This document shows, piece by piece, positions 18,449-28,011 of a stretch of DNA of 64,000 nucleotides (its first letter is position 1; each line of letters opens with the position of its first letter). The notes under the pieces were generated by a model that was given only the letters and a program-made list of their open reading frames with translations, was not told where the DNA came from and made no database searches. Origin of the DNA: Vibrio zhugei (GTDB lineage Bacteria > Pseudomonadota > Gammaproteobacteria > Enterobacterales > Vibrionaceae); the NCBI RefSeq assembly GCF_003716875.1, contig NZ_CP033078.1, forward strand, positions 2,108,001 to 2,172,000, written 5' to 3'. The position numbers and the translations under genes are program-made.

Positions 18449-19368
18449 CCCTATTATCTGCCGGCCCACTCAGCTTAATCCAAGATCTCGGCCGAACTGG
18501 CCATCAGCACCTCGGAGTGAGTCCCGGCGGGCCAATGGACATGCACGCCTTTTTGTGGGCTAACCGACTGCTCGATAACCCGATGAACACGTCGTGTATC
18601 GAAATCACCGTCGGTATGTTTAATGCTCGGTTTGAGCAAGACACCACCTTTGCCTTAACCGGCGCCGATATGAATGCCACGCTTAACGGTACACCGATAT
18701 CCGCATGGCAGAGTTACCACGCCAGCCCTGGCGATGTCTTGGTGTTAAAGGGAACACGCTTTGGGTTGCGCGCTTACTTGGCGGTTAAAGCCGGATTTAA
18801 CGTGCCGACAGTGTTGCAGAGCACAGCAACGGTCATACGCGATGAGCTTGGTGGATTAGATACTCGTGGTAAAGCGCTTTGCGCGCAAGATACCCTTCCC
18901 TACTCCGCCACGCCGCCTATCATTCGTCGCCAGGTGCCCGCCGTTTTTATTCCAGATTATCCTTCGCAAGTGGTACTGGATTGCATTGCTAGCTATCAAT
19001 TTGCGTGGTTTTCTAGCGACCAGCACCACCAATTTTTCCATAGTGAGTATACGCTCACCAACCACAGTGATCGCATGGGGGCGCGCCTGTCTGGAGCGCC
19101 GATTCCATGTCATCAGCAACGGCTGGTATCGGAAGGCATCGCTCTGGGTTCTGTGCAAATTCCGCCGGATGGCCAACCAATTATTTTAATGCGTGACCGA
19201 CAAACCATTGGCGGCTATCCAAAGTTGGGGGGTTTAAGTGCACGGAGTATCAATACGCTCGCGCAATGCCAACCCGGCACCACCATCACCTTTCGCTTAC
19301 TGCCATTAGAGCAGGCCATTGAACAGCAGCGAGAGTTCCAACAATTCTTCCGTCAAGGTTGGGAGTAA
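18442..19368 (+). CDS. pxpC: 5-oxoprolinase subunit PxpC (KipA-like)
   Basis: 308 residues of the CT-D/KipA family. Motifs are SLIQDLGRTGHQHLGVSPGGPMD at the N-terminus, FALTGADMNATLNG, and SDRMGARLSGAPI followed by SEGIALGSVQIPPDGQPI. It completes the pxpABC operon. The next gene starts 205 bases later and may belong to a separate unit. Confidence 0.95.
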   Translation: MLTLLSAGPLSLIQDLGRTGHQHLGVSPGGPMDMHAFLWANRLLDNPMNTSCIEITVGMFNARFEQDTTFALTGADMNATLNGTPISAWQSYHASPGDVLVLKGTRFGLRAYLAVKAGFNVPTVLQSTATVIRDELGGLDTRGKALCAQDTLPYSATPPIIRRQVPAVFIPDYPSQVVLDCIASYQFAWFSSDQHHQFFHSEYTLTNHSDRMGARLSGAPIPCHQQRLVSEGIALGSVQIPPDGQPIILMRDRQTIGGYPKLGGLSARSINTLAQCQPGTTITFRLLPLEQAIEQQREFQQFFRQGWE

Positions 19369-19572
19369 CGGACACGCAGTGCCTTATTGGCCTCGTATAA
19401 TAGTAGCCTCATAACCAAACTTCCGCGGCTGATTCTTTACGACGGCGCCTAACACAGGAAGGATGACGGATATTGGATTCATGCTCTACGCTTAACAGGC
19501 GCACATAACGAATTATCGCTCACATTCGCGGAGGCAGAGTCACTATCCGCGTACGCATCAACAAGGACGACT

Positions 19573-20823
19573 ATGAAAATCATCAATGCTCGACTTCGCC
19601 ATCAAGACTCGCTATTTACGTTAGTCTGTCACAATGGTCATATTCAATCGATCGATAAACAAACCGGATTCAGTGCCGAGCCAGCTGATATCAATGCCAA
19701 CGGACACTTACTGTGCGCGCCTTTTGTCGAGCCGCACATTCACCTTGATGCGGTCATGACGGTCGGTGAACCTCGCTGGAACCAGAGCGGCACGTTATTT
19801 GAGGGCATCGCCTGTTGGTCTGAACGTAAACCGATGTTAACGAAAGAGGATGTCCAGTCTCGCGTGAGAAAAGCGGTGCAACTTCTCGTTGAGAATGGCG
19901 TTCAGCATATACGTACTCACATTGATGTTACTGACCCCGATCTCACTGCGCTCAAAGCGATAGTGGCACTCAAACCTGAGCTGACGCCATACATCGACTT
20001 ACAAATTGTGGCCTTTCCCCAAGAAGGTATTTTCTCTTACCCCAATGGTAAGGCGCTGATGGAACAGGCCGTTACTTTGGGGGCCGATGTGATTGGTGGT
20101 ATTCCCCACTTCGAATTTACCCGTGAATACGGAGTCGAGTCGATGCGTTGGGTGATGGACTTTGCCAAACACCATCACAAATTAGTCGATGTACACTGTG
20201 ATGAAATTGATGATGACGCTTCACGGTTTCTCGAAGTGCTGGCGACTGCGGCACTTGAGTCAGGGATGGGAGATAAAGTCACAGCCAGTCATACCACCGC
20301 GATGCACTCTTATAATCAAGCCTACTGCTCAAAGCTGTTTCGATTATTAAAAATGTCCAATATCAATGTTGTCTCTTGCCCAACGTCCAATATTCACTTG
20401 CAAGGCCGATTCGACACCCACCCTAAACGTCGCGGTATTACTCGAATAAAAGAGCTGACGGCCGAGGGGATCAATGTGGCTCTTGCTCAAGATTCCATCC
20501 AAGATCCGTGGTACAGCTTAGGCAATGGCAAGTTAATCCGTGAGTTAGATTTTGCGCTGCATGCTTGCCATATGATGGGATACGATGACTTCACCTCTGG
20601 GCTAGATTTGATTACCGACAACGGGGCGAGAGTGCTCAACATTCAACAGCACTACGGCATTGAGGTTGGTAAGCCAGCGAATTTCATTATTTTAGAGGGA
20701 AGTGACGATCTCGATGTCATTCGCCATCAAGCGGAGGTGCTGTGGTCTGTTCGTCACGGCACAGTGATTGTGGAACGCCAACCAAGCCGACTGACCAAAA
20801 CCATTGAGCTGTCAAAAGGATGA
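19573..20823 (+). CDS. CodA-like amidohydrolase (cytosine deaminase family, altered active site)
   Basis: 416 residues, close to E. coli CodA. Metal and catalytic residues are visible: PHIHLD (two His), QIVAFPQEG (Gln), VHCDEIDD (His and Glu) and SHTTAMHSY (His). Where CodA reads GHDD, this protein reads AQDS in ALAQDSIQDPWY. The catalytic Asp (Asp313 in CodA) is kept, but the neighbouring His and Asp314 are replaced by Gln and Ser. Asp314 shapes pyrimidine preference in CodA, so the substrate may be another cyclic amidine such as isocytosine or creatinine. No codB-like permease is adjacent. AAGGA lies upstream of the ATG. Confidence 0.85.
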   Translation: MKIINARLRHQDSLFTLVCHNGHIQSIDKQTGFSAEPADINANGHLLCAPFVEPHIHLDAVMTVGEPRWNQSGTLFEGIACWSERKPMLTKEDVQSRVRKAVQLLVENGVQHIRTHIDVTDPDLTALKAIVALKPELTPYIDLQIVAFPQEGIFSYPNGKALMEQAVTLGADVIGGIPHFEFTREYGVESMRWVMDFAKHHHKLVDVHCDEIDDDASRFLEVLATAALESGMGDKVTASHTTAMHSYNQAYCSKLFRLLKMSNINVVSCPTSNIHLQGRFDTHPKRRGITRIKELTAEGINVALAQDSIQDPWYSLGNGKLIRELDFALHACHMMGYDDFTSGLDLITDNGARVLNIQQHYGIEVGKPANFIILEGSDDLDVIRHQAEVLWSVRHGTVIVERQPSRLTKTIELSKG

Positions 20824-20898
20824 GTCTAAGCAGTCTAAGAGAGATGAGCTAAACAACTGCGAACATCAGGTGGGGAAAAACCGCGCTTCAATAACAAA

Positions 20899-20953
20899 AA
20901 GTGGCACTCTGATAGCTTTTCTTGGGGGAGGCAAGCATATAAAAGTGCCACTT
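20899..20953. repeat. Long stem-loop between the convergent deaminase and citG genes
   Basis: AAGTGGCACT and AGTGCCACTT form a perfect 10-bp stem around a 35-base loop. It fills the 151-bp gap between two converging genes and could serve as a terminator or be a small inverted-repeat remnant. It lacks T runs. Confidence 0.5.
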
Positions 20954-20974
20954 CAATAGATGAACGCTTCAATG

Positions 20975-21871
20975 TTATTTATTTGCAAATAATTGCACTA
21001 TTTCATGAATTAACCAAGTCGCTGACAACAAGTCTGCAGCCCCGCCGGGGCTGAGATTACGAGCGATAAGCTCGTCGTCAAATTTGATTAACTCAGCCTC
21101 TAAAGTGTGGTCTCTAATCGCGATATTTTCCAGTATTTGAGCGGCATAATTTTGTAAAAATCGCAATTCCTCGATTCCACCGCGAGAAACTACATTAGTA
21201 TCATCATTCTGCGTCATAATGACCAATAATGTACGCAACAAAGATTCCTCTTCTGAGCACCCGGTTTGCAAACATTCTTGATACGTTGGCAAAGCATAAT
21301 TCATGACAGTCGCCATCCCTGATGCCGCCTCTCCCCGAGCGCCGCATAATCCATACTGTTGATAGATACGCTCTCCTGCGGTGGCGGCAGGCAACTCAAC
21401 TCGAGCTTTCAGTTCGTCATAGACCAATCCCTCACAGGACTGCCGTATCACCTCTTTGATATGCAATGCATCCACTTTAAGATGCTTGGCCTCTAACCAC
21501 CCTACTGCCCCACAAATTAAACCAAGGTTAAAGATCATGCCTTTATGGGTATTCACGCCTTTTGTCGCGCGAAACATCACCCGTTCGGCTTCCTGACCAA
21601 TGGGACGAAGTTGCCGAAGTAACTGACTCACATTTTGCTTGGCACTGGCTCTGCCTGCGACCACGAAGCGTTCCATGTAAGGGGCAATGGCATCGGCACT
21701 CGTGAGAAAGAGCGCAAGGTTCATATCATGGTGAGCCCCATTATTTCGCTTATCCACTAACCCCGGTTTTGGCGTCAAATAGACTTCGACATTCATGGCG
21801 TGATAAGCCAAGTTAGCCACTAACTTTGGTAAGCTAAATACCGGTTTCTGACTGGGAGAAGGAGTCGCCAC
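20975..21871 (-). CDS. citG: CitG, triphosphoribosyl-dephospho-CoA synthase
   Basis: 298 residues. The enzyme makes 2'-(5''-triphosphoribosyl)-3'-dephospho-CoA from ATP and dephospho-CoA, the precursor of the citrate lyase acyl-carrier prosthetic group. Family motifs are EVYLTPKPGLVDKRNNGAH, TKGVNTHKGMIFNLG, QNDDTNVVSRGG and LSPGGAADLLSATW. It follows citX by 31 bases. Citrate lyase citCDEF, normally upstream on this strand, is absent. CitG-like enzymes also serve malonate decarboxylase, but pairing with citX favours citrate lyase. Confidence 0.93.
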   Translation of the reverse strand: MATPSPSQKPVFSLPKLVANLAYHAMNVEVYLTPKPGLVDKRNNGAHHDMNLALFLTSADAIAPYMERFVVAGRASAKQNVSQLLRQLRPIGQEAERVMFRATKGVNTHKGMIFNLGLICGAVGWLEAKHLKVDALHIKEVIRQSCEGLVYDELKARVELPAATAGERIYQQYGLCGARGEAASGMATVMNYALPTYQECLQTGCSEEESLLRTLLVIMTQNDDTNVVSRGGIEELRFLQNYAAQILENIAIRDHTLEAELIKFDDELIARNLSPGGAADLLSATWLIHEIVQLFANK

Positions 21872-21902
21872 GATTACCTCGACTAAATAGCGTTATGTTC
21901 CA

Positions 21903-22439
21903 TTAAGAGTAGCACTCATAGTCACTGGTCATTTCTTCAATGAACCTCATCAATTCACTTAAATCATGACGTCGTGAACGGGCGCACAATTTGGCATCTT
22001 TTTCACACAAGAAACACCGTCTTCTTGGTAACTGAACACCTTGGCGTGAGATAACTTTTCCATCTACATCAATAACATCCAAGTCCATTAAACGCCCTAA
22101 CGGATGGTGATTTTCAATCTTCATCATGGCTTTTTTAAGCAACGTCGCCGAAGGGGCCTGAATGCAGATCATCGTTTCTGGGCCGGTTTTCTCATTGATT
22201 TTCTGACTGCCAAGAATTTTCCAACCGTTTTCAGCACACATTTTTCGTACGGCTTGCAGGCCCGCATTCATGACTTTCAAACTCGGACGATTCATTTTTA
22301 CGGGCCCTGGCATATTAATGCGAAAAGAGACCACAGGAAGAGAATGTCGCTTAATCCAAGTTAACTGTTGCTCACCGCGAACGGCTCTGCGTTTCATTAA
22401 ATCACTTAAACCGACTTCAACGTCGATGGGTATCGCCAT
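21903..22439 (-). CDS. citX: CitX, apo-citrate lyase phosphoribosyl-dephospho-CoA transferase
   Basis: 178 residues, the usual length. The enzyme attaches the CitG product to CitD. Conserved segments are WIKRHSLPVVSFRINMPGP, HPLGRLMDLDV and the cysteine-rich RRRCFLCEKDAKLCARSRRH. It starts at the edge of a 595-bp gene-free stretch where citF would be expected. With no citD in the window, its substrate must be encoded elsewhere or is lost. Confidence 0.93.
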   Translation of the reverse strand: MAIPIDVEVGLSDLMKRRAVRGEQQLTWIKRHSLPVVSFRINMPGPVKMNRPSLKVMNAGLQAVRKMCAENGWKILGSQKINEKTGPETMICIQAPSATLLKKAMMKIENHHPLGRLMDLDVIDVDGKVISRQGVQLPRRRCFLCEKDAKLCARSRRHDLSELMRFIEEMTSDYECYS

Positions 22440-23034
22440 GTGTATTACCTATTTTTTGCTAGAGTTGGCTGCAAATTGCCAATAGTGTTGCTTTAATGAA
22501 AAGAACAGACATCAATACTGCGAGCTTGTGTGCATGAACACATTCGCTCGTCACTTTAATGTCGCGCGAAGAAAGGTGACAATCTATGCGCTTCGTCAAT
22601 TAGCGGTCATATTCGTCAAGATACGGAGCGTTGTTTATAAGATGCCTTCACCGATGATGAGAGTTTTTTTATCATGGCATAGCGACGTATATCACTTTCA
22701 AACAAGATCTTAATACTGTTTATGAATTTTATAGCGTTAATTAATAAGCTAATGAAATAATAGATAAAAAATAAATAACCTTCAAATAGGCAATCAAGAA
22801 AAAGGAAAAATGAAGCGGGGATAATAGACATCGCATCGAACCATGATAAACCTCGAAGAGACGCCAATAACCGCGTCATTCCATCAACAAACTCTATAAT
22901 GAGGGTTACAATAAACATTGATTAATTTATAGTTAACAACCAATATGTTAATCAGATTTATGGGGTCGCTTTGCAAACAACTGGGCCACTCGATACCTCT
23001 GTTCAATTTTCACCCTCAATAGAGCCGATGCACA
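22440..23034. other. 595-bp gap between citX and the CitB-like regulator; no gene seen
   Basis: In typical Vibrio and enterobacterial cit clusters this position holds citCDEF on the minus strand and citA on the plus strand. Here it is AT-rich with only short frames that resemble nothing. I could not recognise fragments of citF or citA at either edge. It probably contains the promoters of citXG and of the regulator. Confidence 0.6.
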
Positions 23035-23715
23035 ATGGAATTCATAGATGTACTGATTGTTGAAGATGAGCCGACGATTGCGGAGTTACACAGCTATTAT
23101 CTGCAGCGTACCCACCGCTTCCGTGCCACAGGCGTTGCCAAATCCATCGCCGAAGCTCGAAAAATCATCAGGATTATGAAACCTCAACTCATTCTTCTCG
23201 ATAATTTCTTACCGGATGGCAAGGGCATTGAGTTATTGAAAACATTGAATACTCAGGACACGCCCCCCGATGTAATTTTCATTACCGCAGCGACCGATAT
23301 AGAGACCGTACGTGAAGCGGTACGCTGTGGGGTGTTTGACTATCTATTGAAACCCATCGCCTATGAACGCATGGCCGATTCGCTTGATCGTTACCTTAAG
23401 TACACCAGTTCACTCAAAGCCAGCGATAATGTCAGTCAAAGACACGTCGATGATTTATTTAATTTTCAAGCCAAACATACCCATATAGAAAGTTTACCGA
23501 AAGGCATTGATGAGTTGACGCTGGATAAATTGAAAGCGTTATATAAACACTCGGATGAGGCTTATACCGCCGAGTCATTGGGCAGCGCCTTAGGTATCAG
23601 TAAAACAACGGCTCGCCGTTATTTGGAGTTTGGAGTCGAGAGTGGTTTTTTAGAAGCCCATATCGTGCATGGAAAAGTCGGCAGACCAGAACGTATGTAT
23701 CAAAGAAAACACTGA
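23035..23715 (+). CDS. CitB/DcuR-type response regulator
   Basis: 226 residues. The receiver domain (1-125) has the acidic pair in VEDEP, the phospho-accepting Asp in LLDNFLPDGKG and the Lys in LLKPIAYERM. The C-terminal part (about 165-226) is a winged-helix output domain of the CitB/DcuR kind, with TAESLGSALGISKTTARRYLEFG. These regulators answer citrate or C4-dicarboxylate sensor kinases. The cognate kinase (CitA-like) is not present upstream, so the regulator is an orphan here. Confidence 0.9.
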   Translation: MEFIDVLIVEDEPTIAELHSYYLQRTHRFRATGVAKSIAEARKIIRIMKPQLILLDNFLPDGKGIELLKTLNTQDTPPDVIFITAATDIETVREAVRCGVFDYLLKPIAYERMADSLDRYLKYTSSLKASDNVSQRHVDDLFNFQAKHTHIESLPKGIDELTLDKLKALYKHSDEAYTAESLGSALGISKTTARRYLEFGVESGFLEAHIVHGKVGRPERMYQRKH

Positions 23716-23727
23716 CCTTGTGAGATA

Positions 23728-23751
23728 TGGGGCAACCTCCTCGCTGCCCCA
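23728..23751. terminator. Short hairpin between the regulator and the FIST receptor gene
   Basis: TGGGGCA and TGCCCCA form a 7-bp stem with a 10-base loop in the 55-bp convergent gap. There is no T run, so function is tentative. Confidence 0.35.
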
Positions 23752-23770
23752 CACCCTAACATGTCGCCCA

Positions 23771-25763
23771 TTAACGGTGCTTTGCAATCCTATCTAGCTT
23801 ATCGATTAACTGCGTTTCTTTCTCGATTTCGGCAATACGCTCATGCGCCTCTTGCGCTTGCTGGATATCTTGCTCGGCGACCTGTGCGATATTTTTCGAA
23901 TCCTCAGACATCGAATTCAACTCATTACGAAATTGGTCAGAATCCGTTTCCACTTGCGTGAGAACATGACTAATACTTTCAATGCCGTGACTGATATCCG
24001 TAATCGCTTTCGTCACTTCCTCAATCGTATTGCCTGTTTCATGCACGCTGGTTTGAGTGCGCTTAGAGAGCGCGCGAACTTCATCGGCCACCACCGCAAA
24101 TCCTCGTCCCGCCTCTCCAGCACGGGCGGCTTCTATCGCTGCGTTCAGGGCAAGCAAGTTAGTTTGATCGGCAATACCACTGATCGATTGAATAATATGA
24201 ACGATGCGTTCGGCACTGTCTTTTAGATTTGCCATCCCTTGCATTAAGTTTTCTCGCTCAGCCTGTTGCTGATGAATTTGCCTCATAAATTGAGAAAACT
24301 GCGAGGCCAGTTCACTTTGCTGACCGGCGGCCGTCGAAGAATGAATAGCGCTACTTTCCAGTTGTTCAATGGCACTTTGCAGCATCGGATTAATGTGCGT
24401 CATATGCTCTATCACACTACGCTGTAATGAACTGATTTTCCGCTCTCCGACTAACTGCATTTGTACGTAATAACTGATAAACGAGGCCAAATGAAACCCA
24501 AAGTTATCGGCGTAATCATCGTGAAAACGCTCATTCTCACCGACTTTAAAAAAGGCAATCGCCGTCACCGTCTGATTCTGGTGCAACCCTAAGAATTCAC
24601 CAAACGTGGAGAAACCCGACACGCAACCCCCAACTCAAACTCTCAGGGTCATTAAGGCGGCGTAAAATACAGTCATTGAGAATCATCGCGACCGGCTTAG
24701 AGGGTTTTCCAGCTAAGAACTTACGGTAGTCTGCAGTGGTTGATTGGACAAAATCCTTGGCCTTAACCAAAAATAAACGTTCGCCAAAGCCGAAATCACT
24801 AAAGAAGCTCAGTGAACCATCTGCATTGATGGTCGCGACCGAGCGAATAAACATTTCGTCACCGACTTCCACGCCAAACGAGTATTCATTAAGTTTGGAC
24901 TCAAGATTTTGTGGTGTGCAGTTGAAGTAATGGCATAACCACTCCACTGGCGTTTGCAGTTGTAGCTGATCATTTAGTACCGAAGATAAGGTGCGCGTCA
25001 TCGGGTTAAAGTCGACAATATCAAAGCCATGCTGTGTATTATCAAAGTTATGACTTTTCATAATGCCATAGCGATACCCCGGAGCCACTTTTGCAAAACA
25101 CATCACCACACTGTCAGATTTGATCTCACCATTGACAGCAACGGGCGCATTTTTAAAATCCAACTTACCACCCGCACTACCGCCGATGAAATAACAAGGA
25201 AATTGCTTCGATTGATACATCGCTTTAGTAAAGAAATCTTCGCTACCGATCGCCCCATCAAAATACGTCAATGAAATGGTGTCTCGACTGTCTATCTCAA
25301 AGGGAACTTTGACCTTTTTCAGTTCATTAATGATTTTCTGTACGCGTTGCTCCGACTGAGCATACAAACTGGTGCTGGCATTCTTCTCGTGAGGAAAAAG
25401 TGGCACACTGTGTATAGACAATTGCTCAAATAAGCGTGCCGAAAAAGCGTGCACAATCACACGGTCCCAACTGCTCGGGGCGTCATGATATAACTTGTCA
25501 ACCTGTTGGCTGCCGCCCAACTCTCCAGCCGTCATGATACCGATGATCTGTTTGGCATAAGGCATGGCATCCATTAAGCGGCGGTTCACCTCATTAAAGT
25601 TACAATGTGGCGAAATGAACGCTAACACTAACGCGGTGCCACCGACCAATTCACACTCAGCCAACGATTGAGCCTGTATTTCGTTACTTTTAAGCGCTTT
25701 TGTCCGGGTAACTAAACCGTCAGATTCGACGCTCTGACGTGCTGATTTCTTTTTGAAAAACAT
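23771..25763 (-). pseudogene. FIST-domain methyl-accepting chemotaxis protein, frameshifted
   Basis: The 5' part from the ATG at 25763 (AGAGG upstream) encodes FIST-N and FIST-C sensory domains of about 375 residues, ending in NDCILRRLNDPESL. The frame then shifts, and the remaining 280 residues resume with [11 protein letters not shown], the natural continuation of FIST-C, and a chemoreceptor signalling domain with the hairpin tip [21 protein letters not shown]. The break lies at a run of five C at 24627-24631 (G on the coding strand); one fewer base restores a single frame. No membrane helix is seen, so the intact protein would be a soluble receptor sensing small ligands such as amino acids. 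It may be a sequence error rather than a true null. Confidence 0.85.
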
Positions 25764-25990
25764 AGATAACCTCTTGTTATAGCTTTTTTTTATTCTGTAA
25801 TTCACAGAGGGATAGAGCGAAAATTGAACCAACCAATTCGTTCGCTAATGAACGACGCTCAAATGCATTGAAATATTATTTTAATTATTGAGTTGTTAAC
25901 GAATGTATTATTCATTTTAGATAGATGTATCCAAGATGTGATGACAGTTAATTATAGATGATAATGACCAATCGCGAATTCTTCAGCGAT

Positions 25991-26019
25991 AAAAAAACCG
26001 GCGTTCAAGCCGGTTTTTT
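25991..26019. terminator. Strong terminator after the BASS transporter gene
   Basis: AACCGGC and GCCGGTT form a stem with a 6-base loop, flanked by seven A and six T. It can terminate both strands. Confidence 0.9.
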
Positions 26020-26047
26020 AAGGGCATGACAGTGTTCACTCGGTGGA

Positions 26048-26977
26048 TTAATCGGTCCCCTCGCGGCGCCCTATGGGACGTTTTGCCCAGTACCCGGCTA
26101 ATACCGACCCGGATAAATTGTGCCAAACAGAGAAAATGGTCCCGGCCACAGCAGACGCAGGCGTAAAAAATTTCATCGCCAGTGCCGTGGCTAACCCGGA
26201 GTTCTGTAAACCGACTTCAAACGCTACCGTGCGACAGATTTTTTCTTCAAAGCCGAGAAAACGACAAACCCAAAAGCCGAGCGTTAATCCAACGCTGTTG
26301 TGAATAACCACCGCCAACGCCACAATCGGCCCAATCTGTGTCAATTGCTGAGCATTTAAGGCAACGACAATGGCAATGATGGTAACAATCGCCATCATAG
26401 AAACCAACGGCAGAACATTCTCAATCTTGGTAGTAAACGAATGAAAATACACATTAATAATGACGCCCAAAGCAACTGGCACCAAGACGATTTTGACCAA
26501 ACTTATTAGCATACTGAGCACGGGAACATCGACATTTTTTCCCGCCAATACAGCAACCAAAAACGGCGTCACGACAACACCCGCTAAGGTGGATATTGCC
26601 GTCATAGTGATCGATAACGCCACATCCCCTTTGGCAAGATAACACATGACATTAGACGATGTGCCACCAGCAACGCTCCCCACTAATACCATACCAACGG
26701 TCAACGTTGGATCAAACCCTAAAACAAAACTGACCGCCAACGCGGTTAAGGGCATCACGCTAAACTGCAGGATTAACCCCGCGCCAATCGCGCGTTTGTT
26801 TTTCACGACATTGAAAAAATCATCAGGACGCAATGTCAATCCCATCGCTAACATAATGACAACGAGCAGCGGCACTATGGCCCCTTTTAACCCCGTAAAC
26901 CATTCTGGTTGCCAAAAGGCACATAATGAAAACACTACCGCCCATACCGGAAAGAGGTGGGTCAATTTTTTAAGCAT
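26048..26977 (-). CDS. Bile acid:sodium symporter family (BASS) transporter
   Basis: 309 residues with about nine or ten membrane helices. Family landmarks are VIMLAMGLTLRPDDF, the crossover segment GSVAGGTSSNVMCYLAKGDVALSIT and EVGLQNSGLATALA. Bacterial BASS proteins move organic anions such as pantoate or bile acids with sodium; the substrate here is not known. It stands alone with a strong terminator. Confidence 0.88.
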   Translation of the reverse strand: MLKKLTHLFPVWAVVFSLCAFWQPEWFTGLKGAIVPLLVVIMLAMGLTLRPDDFFNVVKNKRAIGAGLILQFSVMPLTALAVSFVLGFDPTLTVGMVLVGSVAGGTSSNVMCYLAKGDVALSITMTAISTLAGVVVTPFLVAVLAGKNVDVPVLSMLISLVKIVLVPVALGVIINVYFHSFTTKIENVLPLVSMMAIVTIIAIVVALNAQQLTQIGPIVALAVVIHNSVGLTLGFWVCRFLGFEEKICRTVAFEVGLQNSGLATALAMKFFTPASAVAGTIFSVWHNLSGSVLAGYWAKRPIGRREGTD

Positions 26978-27163
26978 GATACATTCCTTGTCATTCTACT
27001 CATGGTGCGTTAATCCAATGGCGCATCAAAATCGAGACTATTCTCGGTAAATCTAATTTATTTTTATCCATTTTCATGGTCTTGAATCCACCTTAAGCCT
27101 AACGGTTTTCCTTGTCCTTGCCTATAGTTAGCGGCTCGTCAACATTATAATTTATCGACATAA

Positions 27164-27193
27164 ATAAAAAGGCCAGCATTCGCTGACCTTTAA
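27164..27193 (-). terminator. Terminator of satP
   Basis: On the minus strand AAAGGTCAGC and GCTGGCCTTT (one internal mismatch) are followed by TTTTTATTTAT, 45 bases past the satP stop. Confidence 0.8.
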
Positions 27194-27238
27194 AACGCTA
27201 TAGCGCCGAACTCGCGGTTCTTCTCTATGGAGTTTTTA

Positions 27239-27799
27239 TTATTTTTTTTCACCGACAGGCAAAATCGTACGACCATATTCATTATTCAGAACCGTCGCCA
27301 TTGCGAAATAAATCGCACTTAAACCACAGAAAATACCTTCATACCCTGCAATTTTTCCGATCGCGTGACTGCCAGTGAAGTGTTCAGCGGCCAATAATCC
27401 AAATAGGATAGTCAGAGAACCAAACACCACTTGCTTTGCTTTCGGGTAACGTAGCGAACCGATAAACATAAAGCCGGTAAAAATACCCCATAATGCCAAA
27501 TAACACCCCATGAATGCAGGCGGTGTTGCCGCAAAGCCCATTTTAGGCAAGGCAATAAGACCAACGAGAGTTAACCAAAACAATCCGTAAGACGTAAACG
27601 CGGTCGTCCCAAAGGTATCGCCCCGTTTAAAGCACATCATACCCACTAAGACTTGACCTAACCCACCGTAAAAAATTCCCATGGCCAAGATCATAGAATC
27701 TAAAGGAAAAAAGCCCGCATTATGAATATTAAGTAATACGGTCGTCATCCCAAATCCCATTAAACCTAAAGGGGCTGGGTTGGCTAATTTTGTTGACAT
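27239..27799 (-). CDS. satP: SatP/YaaH-type acetate-succinate transporter
   Basis: 186 residues with six membrane helices, of the GPR1/FUN34/YaaH family. The diagnostic N-terminal motif [21 protein letters not shown] is present, as is [14 protein letters not shown]. These proteins carry acetate and succinate across the inner membrane. It is a single gene. Confidence 0.92.
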   Translation of the reverse strand: MSTKLANPAPLGLMGFGMTTVLLNIHNAGFFPLDSMILAMGIFYGGLGQVLVGMMCFKRGDTFGTTAFTSYGLFWLTLVGLIALPKMGFAATPPAFMGCYLALWGIFTGFMFIGSLRYPKAKQVVFGSLTILFGLLAAEHFTGSHAIGKIAGYEGIFCGLSAIYFAMATVLNNEYGRTILPVGEKK

Positions 27800-27920
27800 T
27801 CAAATCACCTGAATAAGAGAAATATAAATAGAATTGGAAATGAAGCGCGGATTGTAAAGAAGGACGATCGAAAAGATAGATATTAAAAATGAAATGTAAG
27901 ATTTCATTTTAATTATTCAT

Positions 27921-27958
27921 AAAAAAAGAAGGCTCACTGGCAAACGCAGTCAGCCTTC
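27921..27958 (-). terminator. Terminator of the thi operon
   Basis: On the minus strand a 12-bp stem GAAGGCTGACTG / CAGTGAGCCTTC (one mismatch) with a 7-base loop is followed by seven T, about 55 bases after the thiM stop. Confidence 0.88.
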
Positions 27959-28011
27959 AATCACCGTCGATGGCCACTCTCCATCAAATCTCAAATGACC
28001 GACCAGCCCTC

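Noticed and set aside
22616..22918. A 100-residue hydrophobic minus-strand frame in the citX-regulator gap
   Set aside because: AT-rich, no ribosome-binding site and no resemblance to any family; such frames are expected by chance in this stretch.
22950..23034. Possible 3' remnant of a citA sensor kinase before the regulator
   Set aside because: An open frame runs into the regulator start, but the residues do not resemble a kinase C-terminus.
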